The notes beneath the pieces are model-generated. The model was given only the letters and a program-made list of their open reading frames with translations, made no database searches and had not been told where the DNA came from. The position numbers and the translations under genes are program-made. Shown one piece after another: positions 24,751 to 34,188 of a stretch of 59,562 bases of DNA. The stretch's first letter is position 1; each line of letters opens with the position of its first letter. Source of the stretch: Polyangium sp. y55x31 (GTDB lineage Bacteria > Myxococcota_A > Polyangia > Polyangiales > Polyangiaceae); the NCBI RefSeq assembly GCF_029946505.1, contig NZ_JARZHG010000057.1:1-59562 (forward strand). Reading direction: 5' to 3'.

Positions 24751-25749
24751 TCAGCCGTGTGTCTTCTGATGCCACGCCCATGCGTGGGCGATGATCGTTT
24801 CGAGCTCCGGGAACCGCGGCGACCAGCCGAGCAGCGTGCGCGCGCGCTCGCTCGATCCCACGAGCACCGGTGAATCCCCAGGCCTGCGCTCGGCCATCTC
24901 CACGGCGATCGCGCGGCCCGTGACGCGCGTCGCCGCGGCGATGACCTCCTTCACGGAAAAACCACGCCCATTGCCCAGGTTCACGACCGTGCTCGCCCCG
25001 CCGCCGAGGAGATAATCGACCCCGAGGACGTGCGCGTCCGCCAGATCCGAGACGTGGATGTAATCACGGATGCACGTTCCATCCGGCGTGTCGTAATCCT
25101 CGCCGAAGATCCGGATCGACGGGCGCTTGCCGAGGGCCGCGGAAAGGACGAGCGGGATCAGGTGCGTCTCGGGGTCGTGATCCTCGCCGAGGAGGCCGCT
25201 CGGATGCGCGCCGGCGGCATTGAAATACCGGAAGCTCACGAACCGCAGGCCCCAGGCGGTCTCGCACTCCGCGAGGATCTTCTCCACGAAGAGTTTGGAC
25301 CGACCGTACGGATTCAGCGGATTTTGCGGGTGCTCCTCGGGAATCGGGACGACCTCGGGCACGCCGTACGTCGCGCACGTCGAGGAGAAGACGAACGTCG
25401 AGACGCCGGCCGCCTGCATCGCCTGGAGCAAGGTGACCGTGCCATGGACGTTGTTCTCGTAATACGCGAGCGGATCCGCGACGGACTCACCGACCTCGGC
25501 AAACGCGGCGAAATGCATGACGGCGTCGATCCGCTCGCGCGAAAAGATCGCGTCGAGGGCGGCGCGGTCGCGGGTATCGGCCTGGATCACGGACGCGCCG
25601 AGGGCGCGCTCGATCGGCCCGCGGTGGCCTTTGCTCAGGTTGTCGAGCACGAGGGGCCGGTAGCCGCGCTCCGCGAGGGCGAGGGCCGCGTGCGAGCCGA
25701 TGTAGCCGGCGCCGCCGGTGACGAGAAGGGTCCTGCTTTGGGTGGTCAT
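24751..25749 (-). CDS. galE: UDP-glucose 4-epimerase
   Basis: A 332-residue extended SDR. TGGAGYIGSHA is the NAD-binding motif. The catalytic pair is YGRSK (Tyr-x3-Lys) after the serine/threonine in VFSSTCATYG. GTCIRDYIHVSDLADAH is a strong GalE signature. It interconverts UDP-glucose and UDP-galactose. Start ATG 25749 is used; an in-frame GTG lies 12 nt upstream. It is the second gene after gltS (16-bp gap) and converges on the GH1 gene. Confidence 0.95.
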   Translation of the reverse strand: MTTQSRTLLVTGGAGYIGSHAALALAERGYRPLVLDNLSKGHRGPIERALGASVIQADTRDRAALDAIFSRERIDAVMHFAAFAEVGESVADPLAYYENNVHGTVTLLQAMQAAGVSTFVFSSTCATYGVPEVVPIPEEHPQNPLNPYGRSKLFVEKILAECETAWGLRFVSFRYFNAAGAHPSGLLGEDHDPETHLIPLVLSAALGKRPSIRIFGEDYDTPDGTCIRDYIHVSDLADAHVLGVDYLLGGGASTVVNLGNGRGFSVKEVIAAATRVTGRAIAVEMAERRPGDSPVLVGSSERARTLLGWSPRFPELETIIAHAWAWHQKTHG

Positions 25750-25765
25750 GGGACTCGGCACGCGC

Positions 25766-26962
25766 TCAGCGGAGCACGTTCAAGGCCTGCGTGACGAGGA
25801 GCGCATTGATGAAATCGATGAGGAAGGCTCCCACGATGCTCACCGCGAAAAACGCCTGCGGGGCCGGGCCCGATTTGCGGACGATCTCGTTCATGCAGGC
25901 GAGCGAGTTCGCCGTCGTGCCGAGCATGAACCCGCAATACCCGCCCGCCATGACCGCCGAGGTGTAGCTCCGGCCCATCATCCAGTAAATGGCCGTCCAG
26001 CAGAGCGCGATCGTGAGCACCACCTGGCCGACCAGGATGAAGAGCACGGGAAACGCGAGCGTCCGGAGCTGCCAGAGCTCCAGCGTGAGCAGCGCCATCA
26101 CGATGAAGAGCTCGAGCGCGATGGCGCCGATGTCCTCCATCTTCTTTTGATCGATGCCCGCGAATTGCAGACGATCGTCGAGGTTGCGCACCACGCCCGC
26201 CACGATCATCGCCCCGATGTACGCGGGGAGCGTGAGCTTCCAGGCCGAAAACTGCGCGGAGAGCAGCGAGCCGAGCGCCATCGCCACGCCGAGCACGATG
26301 ATGTGCACGAGGTAATCGCCGTGCTTCTCGGAGGGCCCCGCGTCGATGTCGATCTCGGGCGCCGGCATCGCGTCGCTCTCGCCCGAGCGCAAGGCGTGAC
26401 GTCGAATCAAGAAGCTGCCGACGAACCCGCCGAGCAGGCCACTCACGATGATGCCGAAGACCGCCGACGCGAGGCCAATCGCGGTCGCGCCCGGGACGCC
26501 CGCCTGCTCGAAGACGGGGCCGAACGCGAGCGCGGTCGCGGGCCCGCCCGTGAGCGATACGGCGCCCGGAATGACGCCGAGCAACGGCGGCAAACCCATC
26601 GCCTTCGCCGCCCCCGCGCCCCAGCCCATCTGCGCGAGCAAGCCGAGGACCGCAGCGCCGAGGAAAATGGCGACACGCTTGCCGCCGAGCGCGAGCAGCC
26701 GGAGGCTCGCCGTCATCCCCACGGTCGTGAAAAACGCGATCATGAGGATGTCGCGCAATGCGAGGTCGAACTTGAAATTGCAGACGCGATCCCGCAAGAC
26801 GAGGCCGACGATCGCATACACGAGGCCGCCGAGGATCGACGCGGGAATGCTGAGCCGTTCGAGGACGGGCAAAGCTTTTCGGATGCCGCGGCCGAGGACG
26901 AGCCCGAAGCAGCCAAGGCCGAGGACCTGGATCGACGAGACTTGGAAGGTAGGGACATCCAT
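25766..26962 (-). CDS. gltS: Sodium/glutamate symporter GltS family
   Basis: A 398-residue inner-membrane protein with about ten to twelve membrane segments. Two inverted-repeat halves have the family's glycine-rich re-entrant loops, GAVSLTGGPATALAFGPVF in the first and GGYCGFMLGTTANSLACM in the second. A charged loop (ESDAMPAPEIDIDAGPSEK) separates the halves. The family takes up glutamate with sodium. Start ATG 26962 has GAGG upstream. It precedes galE with a 16-bp gap, a pairing not explained by one pathway. Confidence 0.9.
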   Translation of the reverse strand: MDVPTFQVSSIQVLGLGCFGLVLGRGIRKALPVLERLSIPASILGGLVYAIVGLVLRDRVCNFKFDLALRDILMIAFFTTVGMTASLRLLALGGKRVAIFLGAAVLGLLAQMGWGAGAAKAMGLPPLLGVIPGAVSLTGGPATALAFGPVFEQAGVPGATAIGLASAVFGIIVSGLLGGFVGSFLIRRHALRSGESDAMPAPEIDIDAGPSEKHGDYLVHIIVLGVAMALGSLLSAQFSAWKLTLPAYIGAMIVAGVVRNLDDRLQFAGIDQKKMEDIGAIALELFIVMALLTLELWQLRTLAFPVLFILVGQVVLTIALCWTAIYWMMGRSYTSAVMAGGYCGFMLGTTANSLACMNEIVRKSGPAPQAFFAVSIVGAFLIDFINALLVTQALNVLR

Positions 26963-26980
26963 GGCAGGGCCTCGCGCGCC

Positions 26981-28444
26981 TCAGGGGGAGAGGACGCCGG
27001 TGAGCGCCTCGGCATAAACGCGGCTCTGCTGGACCCGGAGCGGCGCCGCGCTGTCGAACTCCTCCCGCACGCCGATGCGGAGGTAATAATAGTATCCGAC
27101 GTCGAGCAAGCCGTCCGGAATGTGCAACACGGGCTCTGTCGTCGAAAACGAAGCCATGGTCCGCGTGAGTTGTCCCCCGGGATCGAGCCGCCGCAGCGTG
27201 ATGACGTACGCCGCGGCTTTGCCGAGCGAAGGCGCGCTCCAGGTCACCGTGGGCGTCTTGCCAATGCCGAGGAGCTCGCCATACGCGGGCTGATCATTCA
27301 CGCGAATGTCGAGCGGAGGCCCGAGCGTCGGCGCAATCACGCCGGAGAACGAAGAAGCGGGGCCCGTGCGGCCAATGGCGATGGCCGTGGTCTTCGGGAT
27401 TCCCGTGGGCATGACGTGTGTCACGGCATAAGAAACCTCGACGGCCGCGACCTCGGCCCACGCCGCAGGGAAAGAATTGCCATACACGAGCTCGGCCGGA
27501 GGCTGCGCCGCAGGGAGGCCGGAGAACAGGAGCAAATCGGGCGTGGGGGAGACGGACGTTCGATCCGCGCCCCCGGGCTCCACGCCGACGCGAACGTCCT
27601 TGCCCGCAATCGTCGCGTCCGGATGCACACTCGCGGCGAGGGCCTGGAAAGCCGCGTCGTCGAAGGACACGGCGAGCTTTTTCGGAGGCGCAACCACGAA
27701 CGTGCCCTCGACGGGCGTGGCCGCACCGTCGGTCATCGTGAACGACGTCGGCCCAAAGGACCGGCGCACCGAGCGATAAGGCGCCGCGGGGTCGGCAATG
27801 CCGATCATTTGCGTGAAATAGGCCTGGTCCCCGGCCTCGGCCGCGACGAGGTTCGGCACGAGGAGCTCCGAGGTGGCCACGCGAAAATCGGTGATTTGCG
27901 TGGCGCCCATGGCGGGCTCCATGCCGTTCACCGAGGGAAGTGTCCCGATCGTGCCCGCGCCGAGCGAGAATACCTCGATGCTCGACCCTTCCCCCCACGG
28001 GTTCAATCCATCGAACGTGAGCTCGAGCTCCGTCGTGTCCGTCGCCGCGATCGGATCGGCGTCGGGTCGGCCCACGTAAACGCGGCCGAGGTCGATCGTG
28101 CGCGGGGCATTCATGATGAACCGCGGCGGCCTCGTCCCCGTGCCGAAGAGCTCGATGAAACGCAGATCGTAAGGCCCCTCGGGGAGGTCACGAATGCGGA
28201 ACGTGCCGTCCTCGGCCACCTCCGCGAGGAGCTCCCGCGGCGCGCCGTCCTCTCCGGGGACGATCGCGGCAATCTCGAATTGCCCGGAATCACGGACGTT
28301 CGTCACGTCCCCCCCCTCGGTCAGGTGGAGGTCGACGATCGTGCCGGTGACGTCGAACGCCGTCGGTTTGGGGGTCTCGCCGCCCCCGCCGCAGCCGAGC
28401 GCGCCGAGGAGGCATATCGAGGAGGCACCGAGGAAGGACCGCAT
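26981..28444 (-). CDS. Large lipoprotein, hypothetical
   Basis: A 487-residue lipoprotein; LLGALGC lipobox followed by a Gly-rich stretch. The first domain (about 30-110, FDVTGTIVDLHLTE, FRIRDLPEGPYDLRFIEL) looks like a carboxypeptidase-regulatory beta fold. The rest is strand-rich without recognised catalytic motifs. The ending has fibronectin-like features (PTVTWSAPSLGKAAAYVITL). It is probably a surface-exposed structural or binding protein. It ends 18 bp upstream of gltS on the same strand, so read-through is possible. Confidence 0.8.
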   Translation of the reverse strand: MRSFLGASSICLLGALGCGGGGETPKPTAFDVTGTIVDLHLTEGGDVTNVRDSGQFEIAAIVPGEDGAPRELLAEVAEDGTFRIRDLPEGPYDLRFIELFGTGTRPPRFIMNAPRTIDLGRVYVGRPDADPIAATDTTELELTFDGLNPWGEGSSIEVFSLGAGTIGTLPSVNGMEPAMGATQITDFRVATSELLVPNLVAAEAGDQAYFTQMIGIADPAAPYRSVRRSFGPTSFTMTDGAATPVEGTFVVAPPKKLAVSFDDAAFQALAASVHPDATIAGKDVRVGVEPGGADRTSVSPTPDLLLFSGLPAAQPPAELVYGNSFPAAWAEVAAVEVSYAVTHVMPTGIPKTTAIAIGRTGPASSFSGVIAPTLGPPLDIRVNDQPAYGELLGIGKTPTVTWSAPSLGKAAAYVITLRRLDPGGQLTRTMASFSTTEPVLHIPDGLLDVGYYYYLRIGVREEFDSAAPLRVQQSRVYAEALTGVLSP

Positions 28445-28505
28445 GGCCCGGCGTACCACGGCGCGGCCGCCGCGAGAAGCCCCGATCGCCGGGCGAAACG
28501 CCCGA

Positions 28506-29366
28506 TCAGTCGCGCAATACGACCTCGAGCTCCAGGACGACGAGCGGCATCGTCCCCGCGAGGCCCTCGCGGCGGAACGATTGCAACGTCACGGTCGAGC
28601 CCGGCTTGCCCATCGCCGCCATGAGGCCCGAGAAGTAGCCGATCTGCATCGGGATGAACCACGGCATGATCCAGATGGGCAGCGCCCGCTCGACGACGCG
28701 AATCCGGGTCGAGCTCACCCGGTCGACGTCCCACTCACCGAAATCGTAATATCGGCCGGCGAGCGGGCGGAGGCGCGAATGCACGTCGTCGGTCGATTTG
28801 CCCTGGAGCAAAGCCCGGTACGCGTGCTCCACGTCGTACGAGGCCTGCGCGCGCCCCTGCTGCTGCGCGAACGAGTCGAGCGGGGAGCGCGCGAGCGAGG
28901 CGAGGACGCCGCAGCCCGCCACGAGCGGGAACATGTCGTAAAAGCTGCTCGCGAGAAATGGCTGGCTGAAGAAGTTCTGCAACGCCGGCGTCGGCAATGC
29001 CGCGGCGAACGCCGTCGGGCCTCCCTCGACGCGGCACGTCACGAGGTGCGCGAGGCCGCGATAAGCGATCCCTTTGATCCGAAAGGATCCCTCCCCCGGC
29101 TGCGATGGAAGATCCAGATACCAGGAACGCAGATCTCCGGTCCCGGTCGGCGGGCGCGTCGAGGGGCGCGAAGGGCGATCCGAAGAACTCGGCCCCCAGG
29201 TGTCCGTCAGGCGAGGCACGCCTTCGCTCGACGACGGCGGCGGCCAGCTCGGCCGCCCGACGCCGCTGCTGATCGGGGGAGCCGCTGGCACGCGCTCACT
29301 CGGACGATCGGGGGCGGGCGCGACGGACGGCGGCGGTGGGGTCGTGCGACGGGGAGGCGTTTGCAT
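28506..29366 (-). CDS. DUF2378 (TIGR02265)-like protein
   Basis: A 286-residue protein with a long Pro/Ser/Arg-rich N-terminus (1-80) and a C-terminal domain beginning FRIKGIAYRGLAHLV. The pattern of helices, the Asp in LARSPLDSFAQQQGRA, the SYDVEHAYRALLQGKS segment and the closing strand pair resemble the DUF2378/TIGR02265 proteins that are expanded in Myxococcota and have no known function. The assignment is tentative. No signal peptide is seen. It is followed 61 bp later by the large lipoprotein gene. Confidence 0.68.
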   Translation of the reverse strand: MQTPPRRTTPPPPSVAPAPDRPSERVPAAPPISSGVGRPSWPPPSSSEGVPRLTDTWGPSSSDRPSRPSTRPPTGTGDLRSWYLDLPSQPGEGSFRIKGIAYRGLAHLVTCRVEGGPTAFAAALPTPALQNFFSQPFLASSFYDMFPLVAGCGVLASLARSPLDSFAQQQGRAQASYDVEHAYRALLQGKSTDDVHSRLRPLAGRYYDFGEWDVDRVSSTRIRVVERALPIWIMPWFIPMQIGYFSGLMAAMGKPGSTVTLQSFRREGLAGTMPLVVLELEVVLRD

Positions 29367-29459
29367 GAAAGAACCCCGGCGCGATCGGCCGGACGATCCG
29401 TAGGGTAAACGATCCCGGCCGCCGTGGCGAGGGAATCGAAGCGCGCCCGCGCGCGCGGC

Positions 29460-30089
29460 TCACGCGGGTTCGAGGAGCTTCGACCCGACGTACATCCGCG
29501 CCATGCTCTCGATCCGCTCGGCCTGCTTGGCGTCGAAGAACGGGGGAACCGCCCCGGTGCGCGAATAACTCATCACGTTGTCGGTCACGTCGCTGTGGCC
29601 GAGCCCGAAGAAATGGCCGAGCTCGTGCGCCAACGTGCTCGGTCGTGCGCTCGCCGCGACGATCACCCAATGCTTCGCGGCCATCTTCCTGTGCCGCCAG
29701 TGCACGCCCATCCGGAAGAGCTTCGGATCGTCCACGTCTCGCAGGGATGCCACGATCATCACGTTGATCCGCTTTGCTTCGAGGTGCGCGGCGAGCGCGT
29801 CCCTGTCGGCGCGCGTCTCGAGCCTGGCGAGCGCCGGAGGGAGCGCACGCGCGTTCGTCTTGCGCAGCGTGACGCCGATCGGCGTGAAAAGCCGCGTGGC
29901 CTCGGTGATCTGCTCGGCGATCCACGTCTCGTTTTGCACGGGAACGCCGTCCTCCTCGGCGACGGCGAACGAGAGCGGGAGCGCGGGGATCGGCTCTTTT
30001 TCGGTCTTCTTCGCGAGCGCGGGCCGTGAAAGCAGGAGTGATCCCGCGAAACCGAGACCCGAACCGAGGAGGGCGCGACGGGAAAGCAT
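29460..30089 (-). CDS. Metzincin-type metalloprotease, probable Tat substrate
   Basis: A 209-residue exported protein. The n-region SRRALLGSG before a hydrophobic stretch resembles a twin-arginine signal, cleaved near ALA. HELGHFFGLGHS (155-166) is a full HExxHxxGxxH zinc site with His155, His159 and His165 as ligands and Glu156 catalytic. NVMSYSR supplies the Met-turn (Met173). This is the matrixin-like plan. The catalytic region is short and lacks extra domains. Start ATG 30089 gives the complete signal. Divergent from the receiver-like gene. Confidence 0.88.
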   Translation of the reverse strand: MLSRRALLGSGLGFAGSLLLSRPALAKKTEKEPIPALPLSFAVAEEDGVPVQNETWIAEQITEATRLFTPIGVTLRKTNARALPPALARLETRADRDALAAHLEAKRINVMIVASLRDVDDPKLFRMGVHWRHRKMAAKHWVIVAASARPSTLAHELGHFFGLGHSDVTDNVMSYSRTGAVPPFFDAKQAERIESMARMYVGSKLLEPA

Positions 30090-30186
30090 GGCGAGGTCGA
30101 CCAGCTTAATCGATCCGGGCGGACGGGGCGAGCGTGCGAGCACGACGCGGCACGAGCAGGCACGCGCCCTGCCTCGGAGGGTGTTC

Positions 30187-30579
30187 ATGCAGCACTCTGA
30201 CGTCGTGGCCATCATTCACGAAGACGAAACCGTGGCGAGGTCGCTCGCCGAGGAAATCGAGGCTTCGGGCCTCCGCGTGGTCACGGCCGCGCTGGGCTCG
30301 CTCGTCGCAGCGCCCGAGGAGGCGCTCGCGTTTTTCGCCCGGCACGATCCACGCGTCGTCGTTTACGACGTCTCTCCGCATGACGAGAGCGTCCCGTTCC
30401 TCACGTTCCTGCGCAAAACCAAGGCCGGCTCGCGTCCCACGTTCGTCCTCACGACGACGGCGGCGCACGACCACGAGCCGCTCCTCCGCGAGGCGATCGA
30501 CCTCCGGAGCTGCCCGCACGCGGTCGATTCCCTCGTCGCCGCCGTGACGCGCGCCGCCTCCGCCCGCCGAGCCGCCTGA
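30187..30579 (+). CDS. Receiver-like domain protein
   Basis: A 130-residue single-domain protein with CheY-like order: strand VVAIIHEDE, helix SLAEEIEASG, strand RVVTA, strand VVVYDVSP, strand TFVLTTT. In the expected acidic pocket HEDE and the Asp of YDVS can be seen. The conserved Thr/Ser is in TTTAAHD, but the late Lys is not obvious (HAVDSL region). It may be a degenerate, non-phosphorylated receiver. GGAGG lies about 7 nt before ATG 30187. Confidence 0.74.
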   Translation: MQHSDVVAIIHEDETVARSLAEEIEASGLRVVTAALGSLVAAPEEALAFFARHDPRVVVYDVSPHDESVPFLTFLRKTKAGSRPTFVLTTTAAHDHEPLLREAIDLRSCPHAVDSLVAAVTRAASARRAA

Positions 30580-30609
30580 GCCACGCCGATCCAGGCCGAA
30601 CCTGGAAAT

Positions 30610-30652
30610 CAACGCGTCGCGTCTTGACAGGCAACGCGTTGCGTCATAAAAA
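30610..30652 (+). promoter_or_regulatory. Promoter with 14-bp direct repeat, period 22
   Basis: A TTGACA -35 box (30624-30629), 17-bp spacer and TAAAAA -10 box (30647-30652) form a sigma70-like promoter pointing at the phasin-like gene. CAACGCGTCGCGTC (30610-30623) and CAACGCGTTGCGTC (30632-30645) are direct repeats with one mismatch, 22 bp apart, one upstream of the -35 and one filling the spacer. Two helical turns of spacing suggest a regulator dimer pair on one DNA face. The second copy contains the palindrome CAACGCGTTG. Confidence 0.55.
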
Positions 30653-30802
30653 GCGGACACATCCGAACGACGTCCGGGGCGGGCTTCCGAGCTCGCAGGG
30701 CGATGCATTGCGGTGGGATTCGCTCGGCTCCTTCGACGGGCCGCGCGCGCCGCCATGGCCCTGCCGGACGAGGGCTTTCCAGACGAACAGGAGGCATCCC
30801 TT

Positions 30803-31111
30803 ATGACGACGCAAACCCAGAGCGAGACGAAGATCCCGAGCCTGAAGGACGTGAAGACCGCGTCGGCCCGCGTCGAGCAGAAGGCGCGCGAGATGTACGA
30901 CGTGCTGGTCGATGCTTCCGTGAAATGGGCGGGCTTCGGCCTCGGATACGGTCGCACCGCCCTCACGACGAGCGCGCGCGCCCTCGAGCGCGCGGCCGAG
31001 CGGCTCGCGTCGCTCGAAGAGAAGCTGCCCAAGAAGGCCGAGGCGCCCGCCGAGGCGACGGCGGCCGAGACCGAGGCGCCGAGCGCCGGGCCGGATCCGA
31101 ACGCGAACTGA
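30803..31111 (+). CDS. Phasin-like / small helical protein
   Basis: A 102-residue protein, mainly helical: SLKDVKTASARVEQKAREMY, VDASVKWAGFGLGYG and ALERAAERLASLEEKL, followed by an Ala/Glu-rich disordered tail. Amphipathic helices around a central apolar GFGLG segment resemble phasins and other granule or membrane-binding small proteins, but this is only a resemblance. AGGAGG upstream of ATG 30803 fixes the start. A promoter with repeats at 30610-30652 would give a 5' leader of about 145 nt. Confidence 0.75.
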   Translation: MTTQTQSETKIPSLKDVKTASARVEQKAREMYDVLVDASVKWAGFGLGYGRTALTTSARALERAAERLASLEEKLPKKAEAPAEATAAETEAPSAGPDPNAN

Positions 31112-31121
31112 CGCGCGCTCC

Positions 31122-32663
31122 CTATCCGAGCCAGCTCTCCTCGAATGTCATCCCGACCGGCAGCGGCGCTGCGGCGCCGCTCTCGATCATCCCCGCCACC
31201 GGATACGCGCAATAGTCCAGGCTGAAGGCCCCCGCGGGCCGATGGTTCCCGGACAAACCAATCCCCCCGAACGGGAGCTTGCTGCTCGCGCCCGCGGTGC
31301 CGGTGTTGACGTTCACGCAGCCGGCACGCGCCTCGGCGAGGAATCGGTCGATGACGCCCGGATCCTTCGTGAAGATCGAGGCCGCCAGACCAAAACGCGT
31401 GGCATTCGCCTGCGCGATCGCCTCGTCCACCGAATCGACGACGACGTAACGGAGCAGCGGGCCGAACACCTCGACGTCCGCGCCCGGCCCGTCCCCGGCG
31501 AGCGTGAACCCATCCACGCGGACGATCCCCGGCGAGAGGAAATGGCCGCCCGCCTCGGATTCGAGGGCGCGCGCCGCAAGCCGGACCTCGGCGCCGCCGG
31601 CGGCGAATCGATCCTGCGCCGCGAGCACGGCCGCGCGCGCCTCCGCCGAGATGATCGGCCCCATGAACGGCTGCGGATCCGCGAGCGGATCCCCGACACG
31701 CAGCCTCGACGCCACCTCCACGATCGTCCGGACGAACCGCTCGGCCACGGCCTCGTGCACGACGAGCCGCCGCGTGCACGTGCAGCGTTGCCCCGTCGAC
31801 ACGAACGCCGAGCGCGCGACCTCGATGGCCGCTTGCCGCAGATCCGCGTCGGGCAGCACGACGGAGGGGGCATTGCCGCCCATCTCCAGCGCGAGGACGC
31901 GGCCCGGCCAATCGAGGCTCGCTTCGAGGATGCGCCGGCCCACGGGCCACGAGCCCGTGAAAAGCACGCCGTCGATGTCCGGGTTCGCGACGAGGCGCGA
32001 CGCGACGCTCGCGCCGCCGTGCACGAGGTTCACGACGCCGAGCGGCGCGCCCTCTTCGGCGAGCGCCTCGGCGAGCCACGCCGCGAGGGTTTGTCCGACC
32101 GCCGGAGCCTTGTCGCTCGGCTTGAACACGACGGTGTTGCCCAGCGCGAGCGCGGGGATGATGTGTCCGTTCGGCAGGTGCGCGGGGAAATTGAAGGGGC
32201 CGAGCACGACCATGACGCCGTGCGGCCGGAACCAGGCGCGGCCCGTGCGCGAGGCCGAGAGCGGGATCTCGAAGCCCGAGACGCGCCGCAGGCCGCCGTG
32301 CTCGGAGGCGTCGAGCGTGATGTCGACCTTGGCCGCGAGCAGATCGGCCTCGGCGCGCGCGTCCCAGAGCGCCTTTCCCGTCTCGTCGGTGATGAGGCGG
32401 GCCATATCGGCCGCGCGGGCTTTGCAGAGGTCGCGGAAGCGGCGGAGGGCCGCGAAACGCTTCTCGGCGGGGAGCGCGGCCCAGGCGGGCAAGGCGCGCC
32501 GCGCCGCCGCGACGGCCTCGTCCGCGTGCGCGGGGTCGGGGCTGCCTTGCCAGACGATCTCGGCGGGTCGCGCCGGGTTTCGCGAGGCGATGGCGTCGCC
32601 GGGGAGCGGGACCCAGCGTCCTTCGAGGAGATCCGACGGCCCGTGCGCGAGGAGGGGAGACAT
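31122..32663 (-). CDS. astD: Succinylglutamate-semialdehyde dehydrogenase-like ALDH
   Basis: A 513-residue aldehyde dehydrogenase. The active-site Cys is in STGQRCTCTRRL and the general base Glu in LEMGGNAP; the NAD-binding FTGSWPVGRRIL block is present. The C-terminal SGNHRPAGAFSLDYCAYPVA is characteristic of AstD, which oxidises N-succinylglutamate semialdehyde in arginine catabolism. No other ast genes are present here, so the physiological substrate could differ. Start ATG 32663 fits the family start (SDLLEGRWVP). Confidence 0.9.
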   Translation of the reverse strand: MSPLLAHGPSDLLEGRWVPLPGDAIASRNPARPAEIVWQGSPDPAHADEAVAAARRALPAWAALPAEKRFAALRRFRDLCKARAADMARLITDETGKALWDARAEADLLAAKVDITLDASEHGGLRRVSGFEIPLSASRTGRAWFRPHGVMVVLGPFNFPAHLPNGHIIPALALGNTVVFKPSDKAPAVGQTLAAWLAEALAEEGAPLGVVNLVHGGASVASRLVANPDIDGVLFTGSWPVGRRILEASLDWPGRVLALEMGGNAPSVVLPDADLRQAAIEVARSAFVSTGQRCTCTRRLVVHEAVAERFVRTIVEVASRLRVGDPLADPQPFMGPIISAEARAAVLAAQDRFAAGGAEVRLAARALESEAGGHFLSPGIVRVDGFTLAGDGPGADVEVFGPLLRYVVVDSVDEAIAQANATRFGLAASIFTKDPGVIDRFLAEARAGCVNVNTGTAGASSKLPFGGIGLSGNHRPAGAFSLDYCAYPVAGMIESGAAAPLPVGMTFEESWLG

Positions 32664-32727
32664 CGCGCAGAAGGGTCCCGGGCGTCCGGGCCCTTGTCAA
32701 GGTCCGGCGCCCCAGAAGCCGTCTCTT

Positions 32728-34026
32728 TTATTGCGGGGCGAACGCGACGCCGCGGAAGACGGTATTCGGCGGCGCGATCGTGGCGATGACGATCTCGGGG
32801 AACGCCGAGCCATCGTCGAAGACCGCGAGGACCCGGTTTTCGTTGTTCTCCGAGGTCGTCGCCACGATCTGCACGCCGGCCCCCGAGGGCTTGGCCGCAA
32901 GGCCCCGCACGCCCGCCGTGCCGTCGTTCCACGTCGCTGCGAGCGACCAACTGAAGCCGTCGAACGTCCATTTCTGAATTCCGCCGCCGCTCGCCGGGCT
33001 GCGATCGTCCGCGATGTACAGCGTGTCCGGACCGGCAATGGCGGCCGAAAGATCAAGCAGGGCAAACCCGTACGGGCTCGCGCTGGCGGTGGGCAGACCC
33101 GGGAGCGACGTCGCGGTTTGTCCGCTCGACGTGGGCAGGCCCGAGCCGACCGTGAAGACGTTGACGAACGTGCCTGCGCCGGACGTCGCGTAGAGCTGGC
33201 CTCCGGCGGCGTGCACGCAGCGCGTGTTGAGCGGATTCGAGAGGATCTGCGTGGGGAAGACCGCGCCGAGCGTGATGAACTGGATCCCGCCGGTCGTGGT
33301 GCTGTTGCCCGAGACCCAGATCGACGTGCCGTCCGAGGACGTCGCGCCGCGCACGTTGCTGCCGCTGAACGCCCCTGAAACCAAGGTCGAGGTGTTCACG
33401 TTGCCGAACGCGTCGACCCGGCCGACGACGCGCGGCACGACGTCCGCCGACTGCGTGCTCACGTTCGCCGTGCCCACGCCGGCGGCATATCCGGCGAGGA
33501 ATACGTATTTGCCGTTCGCCGAGAGCGACAGGTGTCCCTCCGAGGACGCCGTCCCCGACAACGTGAACGTGTAATTCGAGCCCGAGGTCGACTGCGGCAT
33601 GGCGGTCGTGCCGGGCGCGCCCGGCGTGGCCGAGCCGTCCGTGAGCCGCCATTCGAGGGAGACCGGCGACGCCGCCGAGGAGAGCGTCGTCACGCCGTCA
33701 CCGATACGCAGGAGCACGATGGGCAAAGGCCCGTTGCCGCCGCCGCCGCTCCCGCCGCTGCCCGAGGAAGAGCTCGATCCGCTGCTTCCGCTCGATGAGG
33801 ACGAGGAGCCCGCGCCCGCGCCCGAGCTCGACACGCTGCCCATACCGCCGCTGCCGCCCATACCGCCGCTGCTGCTCGAGGATTGCGCGGGACCGCCCCA
33901 CCCATCGCCCCCCTCGCCTCCTGCGCCGCCGTCGCCGCCGGGACGGGTGCTGCCCTTGGCGCAGGCGAAAAAGACGAACGGAACGACCGTGATTGAAATG
34001 GCGACGAAGGATCGAGACGAAATCAA
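32728..34026 (-). CDS. Lipoprotein, repeated-strand (propeller-like) protein
   Basis: A 432-residue lipoprotein with VFFAC lipobox, then a long Gly/Ser linker (about 25-100). The mature domain has repeated strand motifs such as NYTFTLSGTASSEGHLSLSA, GKYVFLAG, TSIWVSGN and GQLYATSG that look like a beta-propeller. Similar proteins are frequent in Polyangiaceae; function unknown. The start is TTG 34026 because GGAGGT lies 6 nt upstream and it yields the complete signal peptide. Divergent from the surface-repeat gene. Confidence 0.82.
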   Translation of the reverse strand: MISSRSFVAISITVVPFVFFACAKGSTRPGGDGGAGGEGGDGWGGPAQSSSSSGGMGGSGGMGSVSSSGAGAGSSSSSSGSSGSSSSSGSGGSGGGGNGPLPIVLLRIGDGVTTLSSAASPVSLEWRLTDGSATPGAPGTTAMPQSTSGSNYTFTLSGTASSEGHLSLSANGKYVFLAGYAAGVGTANVSTQSADVVPRVVGRVDAFGNVNTSTLVSGAFSGSNVRGATSSDGTSIWVSGNSTTTGGIQFITLGAVFPTQILSNPLNTRCVHAAGGQLYATSGAGTFVNVFTVGSGLPTSSGQTATSLPGLPTASASPYGFALLDLSAAIAGPDTLYIADDRSPASGGGIQKWTFDGFSWSLAATWNDGTAGVRGLAAKPSGAGVQIVATTSENNENRVLAVFDDGSAFPEIVIATIAPPNTVFRGVAFAPQ

Positions 34027-34188
34027 GCGTGCACCTCCGGCAAAGCGTTCGGATATCCACGACGTATGCCGGATTCGTCGGGGCCGCAAGGTCAAGGCTT
34101 GGAGGGTCGGCCAGAGAACGTCATGCCCCCTCCTGGTCGCGCAGGCATGTAAGATCGCAACGCGCCCGACGTTCCAGGGATGCACGAC

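Noticed and set aside
24721..24757. CGGCTGA/TCAGCCG inverted repeat between GH1 and galE as a bidirectional terminator
   Set aside because: The stem is only 7 bp with a 23-nt loop and no T-run; it mostly consists of the two stop codons.
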